Assembly (NCBI RefSeq): GCF_963169125.1
Contig: NC_084802.1
Location: 29,083,107 to 29,147,106, forward strand
Reading direction: 5' to 3'
Source: Humulus lupulus
Taxonomy: Eukaryota; Streptophyta; Magnoliopsida; Rosales; Cannabaceae
Length of the DNA: 64,000 nucleotides
In this document: positions 59,851 through 64,000 of the stretch, piece after piece
How positions within the stretch are numbered: position 1 is the stretch's first letter
How the letters are laid out: each line of letters starts with the position of its first letter
Position numbers and translations under genes: made by a program
Notes under the pieces: model-generated
Databases searched by the model: none
The model's input: the letters and a program-made list of their open reading frames with translations, nothing else
Told to the model about the DNA's origin: nothing

Positions 59851-60029
59851 GACATATCTTTTCTGGTCATTTCTACCCGACCCAGGGATGTGTGGTCCTC
59901 CGGAAATGGTAACCACATCCTCCCCATCTATCGAGGGAGGTCGGTCATCCTCCCTTATGTGCGGGATCGTGTTCTATTGGACAGGCTATGTAGGAGCTGC
60001 CTTTTGTCCAGCCGACGCTTGGGCCAGAT

Positions 60030-62287
60030 TTCTATTTCTTACATACTGCCCAAAATATCCTCTCGAGATCAGACTTTCGATCTCGTCCTTCAGTTGTCTG
60101 CATTCATTGGTGGTATGACCGATGTCCCTATAGAATTTACAGAATTTATTGGTATCCCTCTTCGACTTTTGATTTCACATTGGGCCAGGTTGTCTAAACG
60201 GGACCTGATTCTCATTCGCAAGAAAAATATTTTCCCGAGTCTCTATAATCTCGGTATAAACTATTTAAATGGAGAAGTATTTGTCTATTTTTTTCTTTTT
60301 CCCCCCGTTCGCCTCTGAGTTATTCCCTTCATTTTTCTTCCTTTTTCAAGGGTTGTTTGCTGAGGGTCATGACATTGAGGGGGTAGCCAAGGTCGAGGCT
60401 GAGTTGACGTTCGTCGTGGTAGTTATAACAGGTTGAGGGGTCAGATTTAATGATGACCTCGCTTCTTCTACATTGACAAATCTCTGAGCCCTATTGTTGA
60501 ACTCGGTTATTGTCCTTATAGGTTTCCTTTGCATATCGTCTCAAAGGGGACTTCCTGGCAATACCCCAACACATACTACCATAAGATGACCACTGTCATC
60601 GACATTTCGAGCTCATGCCACCTCTATGTTAAACCTTGCTAGGTAGCTTTTCAATGACTCTCTCAGCTGTTGTCTAACATTAGTCAAGGCCGAGGCTTCG
60701 GGCATGACACCTACCATGGCCTTGAATTGTTTCTTGAATTCTTTTTCCAATTGTTCCCAAGACGAGATCGAATTCCTTCGAAACTTGTCGAACCAGTTTT
60801 TTGATGGTCCCGTGGGCGTGGTTGGAAAGAGCATGCACCTAAGCTCGTATCCGATGTTGTTAGAATGCATTATCGTGTTAAACGTACTCATATGGTTGTA
60901 CGGGTATTAGGTCCCGTCAAACGGCGCCACGTGGGGTATCTTGAATCTGTAAGGGAATGGAGTGTTCGATATGTGCGAAGCAAAAGGCTCGAGCTCCCCA
61001 TCGAAGTCGTCAGCCTTGTCCTTATTTCTCTCATCTTGAAGGAGTCTGAATGCTCTTTCAAGCTGGTTAATTCATTCTTGGACCAAGTCCACCAGAGATT
61101 GAACTTGTACTTGGGGCAGCTGGTTATCGTTTGTGAAAACTCCAGCTCCCTGCCCCAGTACAGGGTTATATTGATTCCCGTATACTAGCTGCATGGGCTC
61201 TTTTCGACTAGATGTGTTTGTAAATCCAGGTTTGAAGGGTTAGCCTGCCCTCGGTTTTGATTCAAGTGATCTCGAAGATCAGGATTGTTCTCATAATTCC
61301 CAGTATTCCTGGGTTCGGTGTTGTATACACTCACCGATCTGCTGAGGTCCAAACTTCCACATATGAAGCAACATTTATCTCAGGTTGTTGTGTGGCTCGA
61401 TGGTTGCGAGGTGGGTTTTCCACTAGCCCCCTCGCTCCAGTTGTTTGTGACCCCGACATATGGCTTCCTGTTGGTTGAGATGCTCTATGTCCTCAGGCAG
61501 CCTCTCGCTCACCTCCATGTCCAGGCTGAGCCCTATGGTTTCTGTCTCGGCTACCACTCCGAGAGGGTTTTTGGGGTGCCCGTTCCCCTGCTTGGTTCCC
61601 ATTGGGAGTAGGCTGGGGTGTTTCTTGAGCTGGAGAAGGATATCTTATTGGCGATGGAGGATGCCTTATCAATGATGGCGGGGGCCTTCCATTATTGGGT
61701 TTGGAAGGTCCGAAATTGGCTCGGGATGGCTCCATGTTGTTCCTGGCAGGCTCGGGGTTATTACTCCGAGCTACGGGAGGAGCTCGGTTATTCCATGTTC
61801 CAGTAGTTACGATCACCTTAGGGTTCACACTTGCAGCATTTTGAGCATTTCTCCCAAGATGACCGTTGCCGATATTTGTCCTGGGCCTCGGCTGGGCCTG
61901 CTTGGCCCTTTGTTCAGCCATTATGGAAGCTTTACTCCCACAGGGTCTTCCCTTGGTCCTTCAAGGTGATGCGTGTGCATCGGAAGCCTACCTAGCCAAC
62001 TCCTCATTCTGTCACGTAGCTTCAGCCAACTGTTCGCACAATTTGCGATTCTCCAATTCCACAATGGGCACGTATCTTTCAGGATTATAGTACAAATCCT
62101 CGTCGAACCTGGGGGTTGGAGCAGATTTCCCCTGGAGTCGGATGATGCACTTCCTTCATCTGGGCTTTTGATCTACCATGAGCTGCTTCCCAGGCCTTCG
62201 GGAGTAGTTCTTAGTTTGAGGAGTTTGTTCCTCAGGGATTTGTGGCAATGGTCGCCCACCACTTCCAGGATTGTTCGTAGCGACCAT
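60030..62287 (-). pseudogene. Element E gag
   Basis: The ATG at 62287 (minus) opens MVATNNPGSGGRPLPQIPEE, the usual Tat gag start. A Pro/Arg/Asn-rich part follows (61921-61493), then the Retrotrans_gag core at 60891-60613 (CMLFPTTPTGPSKNWFDKF, WEQLEKEFKKQFKA, LRESLKSYLARFNIE). A Cys/His segment CKFYRDIGHTTNECRQLKDE at about 60080-60140 is typical of Tat gag-pol junctions. Frame changes and stops occur throughout (for example near 61922, 61490 and 60540). Confidence 0.88.
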
Positions 62288-62340
62288 TGATGATATGCAG
62301 GAGGTTTTTTATTAAACAATACAGAGATTTGTTTAATGCT

Positions 62341-62356
62341 CTCAATGAAAGCACCA
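62341..62356 (-). promoter_or_regulatory. Primer binding site of element E
   Basis: The minus strand reads TGGTGCTTTCATTGAG, 3 nt from the LTR edge. It begins TGG as required for pairing with a tRNA 3' CCA. I do not assign the tRNA. Confidence 0.65.
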
Positions 62357-62359
62357 AAC

Positions 62360-63100
62360 TGTTGACGTCGTTTTTCATCAACTTAGATATGAAGAGCACT
62401 AAACACAAAAATAGGAAAAATAGAAGGATCCACAAGCTTTTTACGTGCTTCAGCAGTTAAAATCTGTCTAGTCCACGAGTCACTATTATTACTCACTACT
62501 CTCTCAAAGCTTTTTTAGAAAGCAATTTGACAAAGTATTCCTCAATACAATTTGTGCGTGAATACAAATGAATCAGACCAGGCTATTTATAGACCTGGTC
62601 ATGAGAATATCTTCCTCTGATTGACGAAAGTTACAATCAAACGTATTAATATGAAATAAATATAATAAATGTGTTGATTACATAATATCCTATGATAATA
62701 GGGATTTAATATCTGATAATAATGAATCCCTACAGAATAGGAATTTCCTAACATCATTCCCGTGTGCAAAATGTGTTGCTGAGCTCGATTGTTTTGCTGA
62801 CATGCTTTCGAGACGGGTTTAGGCTTCGAGCTCACCATTCCAGTTGTAACATCCTCCTCATCTAGTGATTTCGTCGAGTACATTCCTCGGAGAAGGTTGG
62901 TGCCTTCGAGCTTGCAACTCAGGCTCGAACAATGCGACTCATGCTTGAGTGCTAGTAACAGATCTGGGGTGCTGATAGCAGATTTGGAACCATTTAACAA
63001 TTCGTATTAGTGTGTTGGTAACATCTGTATACACGAGCTTAACTATTTCGAGCCGACATTTTGAGGCTATTTATTTTACTTTTGAAATTTGGGTGTAATA
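62360..63100 (-). mobile_element. 5' LTR of element E, 741 bp
   Basis: It starts TGTTGACGTC and ends GGGTGTAATA (CA changed to TA). Equal in length to the 3' LTR. The TATA box is at 62583-62592 between the arms GACCAGG and CCTGGTC (62576-62600). Confidence 0.93.
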
Positions 63101-63223
63101 AACACACTTGTTAAACTATATGATTTCTATTTTTTTTATTGACAATATAAAATCACTTTACAAGTTGACATGATTTTATAAGGGCATAAAACCCAATAGG
63201 GTAAGACCCCCCCTCTGTCCCTG

Positions 63224-64000
63224 CACTCACTCCTTACTTTCTTTCCCCCACTCTCTCACTTTATTTTCTCTCTCATAGCCTTTTATTTCTCAATTTTCTT
63301 ACTCTTATTTCATTTATCATATAATTTATAATACCTTACTCAAAATTTCAAAATTATTTTGTAAATGCCTAATCTCCCAACTTTTTGAAATTTCAAAATA
63401 AAAGGTACTAGATATATTTCTTTTTTAACTTCAAAAGCCAAAAACAAAAACATAGTTTCCAAACACATTTTTATTTTCAAATATTAAAAAAGTAAATAAT
63501 ACTTTTGTTTTTGTATTAATAAAAAAAAAGTTAAAAAAAATACCGAATAAACACTAAATTAAATAAATCTAAAGGAAGTTTATATAATGATTTTATCAAT
63601 ATACATATACAATAATAATTGTTATCGTTAATTTAATAAAAAATTATTCACTCATAACCAACAAAAGATATATTGGACTCGTTTACCATTATTTTTACTT
63701 TAATTTTTAGATAGTACAAAAAAGAGAGGTAATTAAATTTTCAAAAAAAGAAAAAGAGAGTTAAGTTATTTTGGTTACAATATCTAGATTTTATAATTTA
63801 AAAGAATTTTCTAAATAATAAAAAAGCCTTTTATTATATTTATTTATTTTTATTAATTGTAATAAAGATAACATAAGAAATTTATTGTTGAAATATGAAT
63901 TAAATAGGATATATAAATTTTATTAAAACGTAAATAATGTCTTAAAAATATTTCTTGGAGAAGCATGTAGATATTTATTTATTTAAAAAAAAAAATTAAA
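63224..64000. other. AT-rich spacer
   Basis: Pyrimidine-rich at first (63230-63310), then strongly AT-rich with A and T runs. I see no gene, repeat array or transposon end. Confidence 0.6.

Larger units (their letters stand above)
50631..63100 (-). mobile_element. Element E: complete Tat-lineage Ty3/gypsy retrotransposon, 12,470 bp
   Basis: Two 741-bp LTRs, a perfect target duplication AACAC (50626-50630 and 63101-63105), a PBS-like site, a polypurine tract, and gag-PR-RT-RNase H-second RNase H-IN on the minus strand. The second RNase H between the first RNase H and integrase is the Tat hallmark. An extra gene runs on the plus strand between integrase and the 3' LTR. By eye the LTRs differ at about one base in ten, so the insertion is old. 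All frames are broken. Confidence 0.95.
46749..63198 (-). mobile_element. Copia-type solo LTR, split by a solo LTR and by element E
   Basis: Pieces are 46749-47396, 49850-50630 and 63106-63198 (about 1.5 kb in total). It is homologous to the LTR at 4402-6260 over ACGCAGTAGAACAATGACTC-type and GATGTAAGTATGGGCTAG blocks and the end GGGCATAAAACCCAATA. The flanks GGGCA and GGGTA match at four of five bases. Confidence 0.7.
46595..63223. mobile_element. Short hAT-like non-autonomous element, split by nested insertions
   Basis: The left end TAGGGACGGAG (46595) and right end CTCTGTCCCTG (63223) are inverted with 9 of 11 bases matching. The flanking octamers are CACTTATT (46587-46594) and CACTCACT (63224-63231), six of eight identical with two T/C changes. 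The element's own DNA is only 46595-46748 and 63199-63223 (about 180 bp). Eight-base duplications and such ends suit hAT elements, but the ends are short, so this is tentative. Confidence 0.42.

Noticed and set aside
1..64000. tRNA, rRNA, CRISPR or host gene content
   Set aside because: I found no cloverleaf-like tRNA sequence beyond primer sites, no rRNA-like stretch, no spacer-repeat array and no frame with a non-transposon domain.

Overview
This is plant nuclear DNA, probably from a eudicot with a TE-rich genome. It carries Ty3/gypsy chromoviruses with a tRNA-iMet primer site, a Tat-lineage gypsy element, an L1-type LINE, long solo LTRs, a hairpin-type MITE and AT-rich spacers. I find no host protein gene, rRNA, tRNA or CRISPR array. 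The species cannot be fixed from the sequence.

Layout. 1-9663: a broken minus-strand chromovirus (element A: IN, RNase H, RT, protease, gag, leader, PBS, truncated 5' LTR). It is cut at 1022 by another LTR and split in gag by a 1.86-kb solo LTR with TSD CAGAC. 9664-20844: a second minus-strand chromovirus (element B), fused to the LTR of A. Its gag is split by a 990-bp solo LTR (TSD GCTTC) and its 5' LTR by two solo LTRs (TSDs CTCCC and AGAAC). 20845-23167: another LTR of B's family. 23168-24050: orphan sequence. 24050-37340: a nest of LTRs, including a 5.0-kb deletion derivative (element G, TSD ACTAC) and a 4.0-kb plus-strand LTR (K). 37341-40685: the 3' end of a plus-strand Tat element (F). 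40686-42336: AT-rich spacer with a MITE. 42353-46367: a 5'-truncated LINE with a perfect 16-bp TSD. 46595-63223: a short hAT-like element split by a copia-type LTR. That LTR is itself split by a 2.45-kb solo LTR and by a complete 12.47-kb Tat element (E, 50631-63100, TSD AACAC). 63224-64000: AT-rich spacer.

The most interesting system is in E and F. Both carry an extra gene on the strand opposite to gag-pol, between pol and the 3' LTR. It has its own TATA box about 270 bp inside the 3' LTR, a 560-570-nt 5'-UTR intron ending exactly at the ATG, a domain resembling the plant 'putative gypsy type transposon' family, and (seen in E) a coiled-coil tail. E and F lie in opposite orientation and are independent insertions, so the shared layout argues for an ancestral, selected feature. 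A second theme is that the long LTRs of several families share a splice-donor-like site and an acceptor-like site downstream, which suggests an intron inside the LTR-encoded leader. All pol copies are broken and three carry changes at catalytic aspartates, so nothing here looks autonomous.
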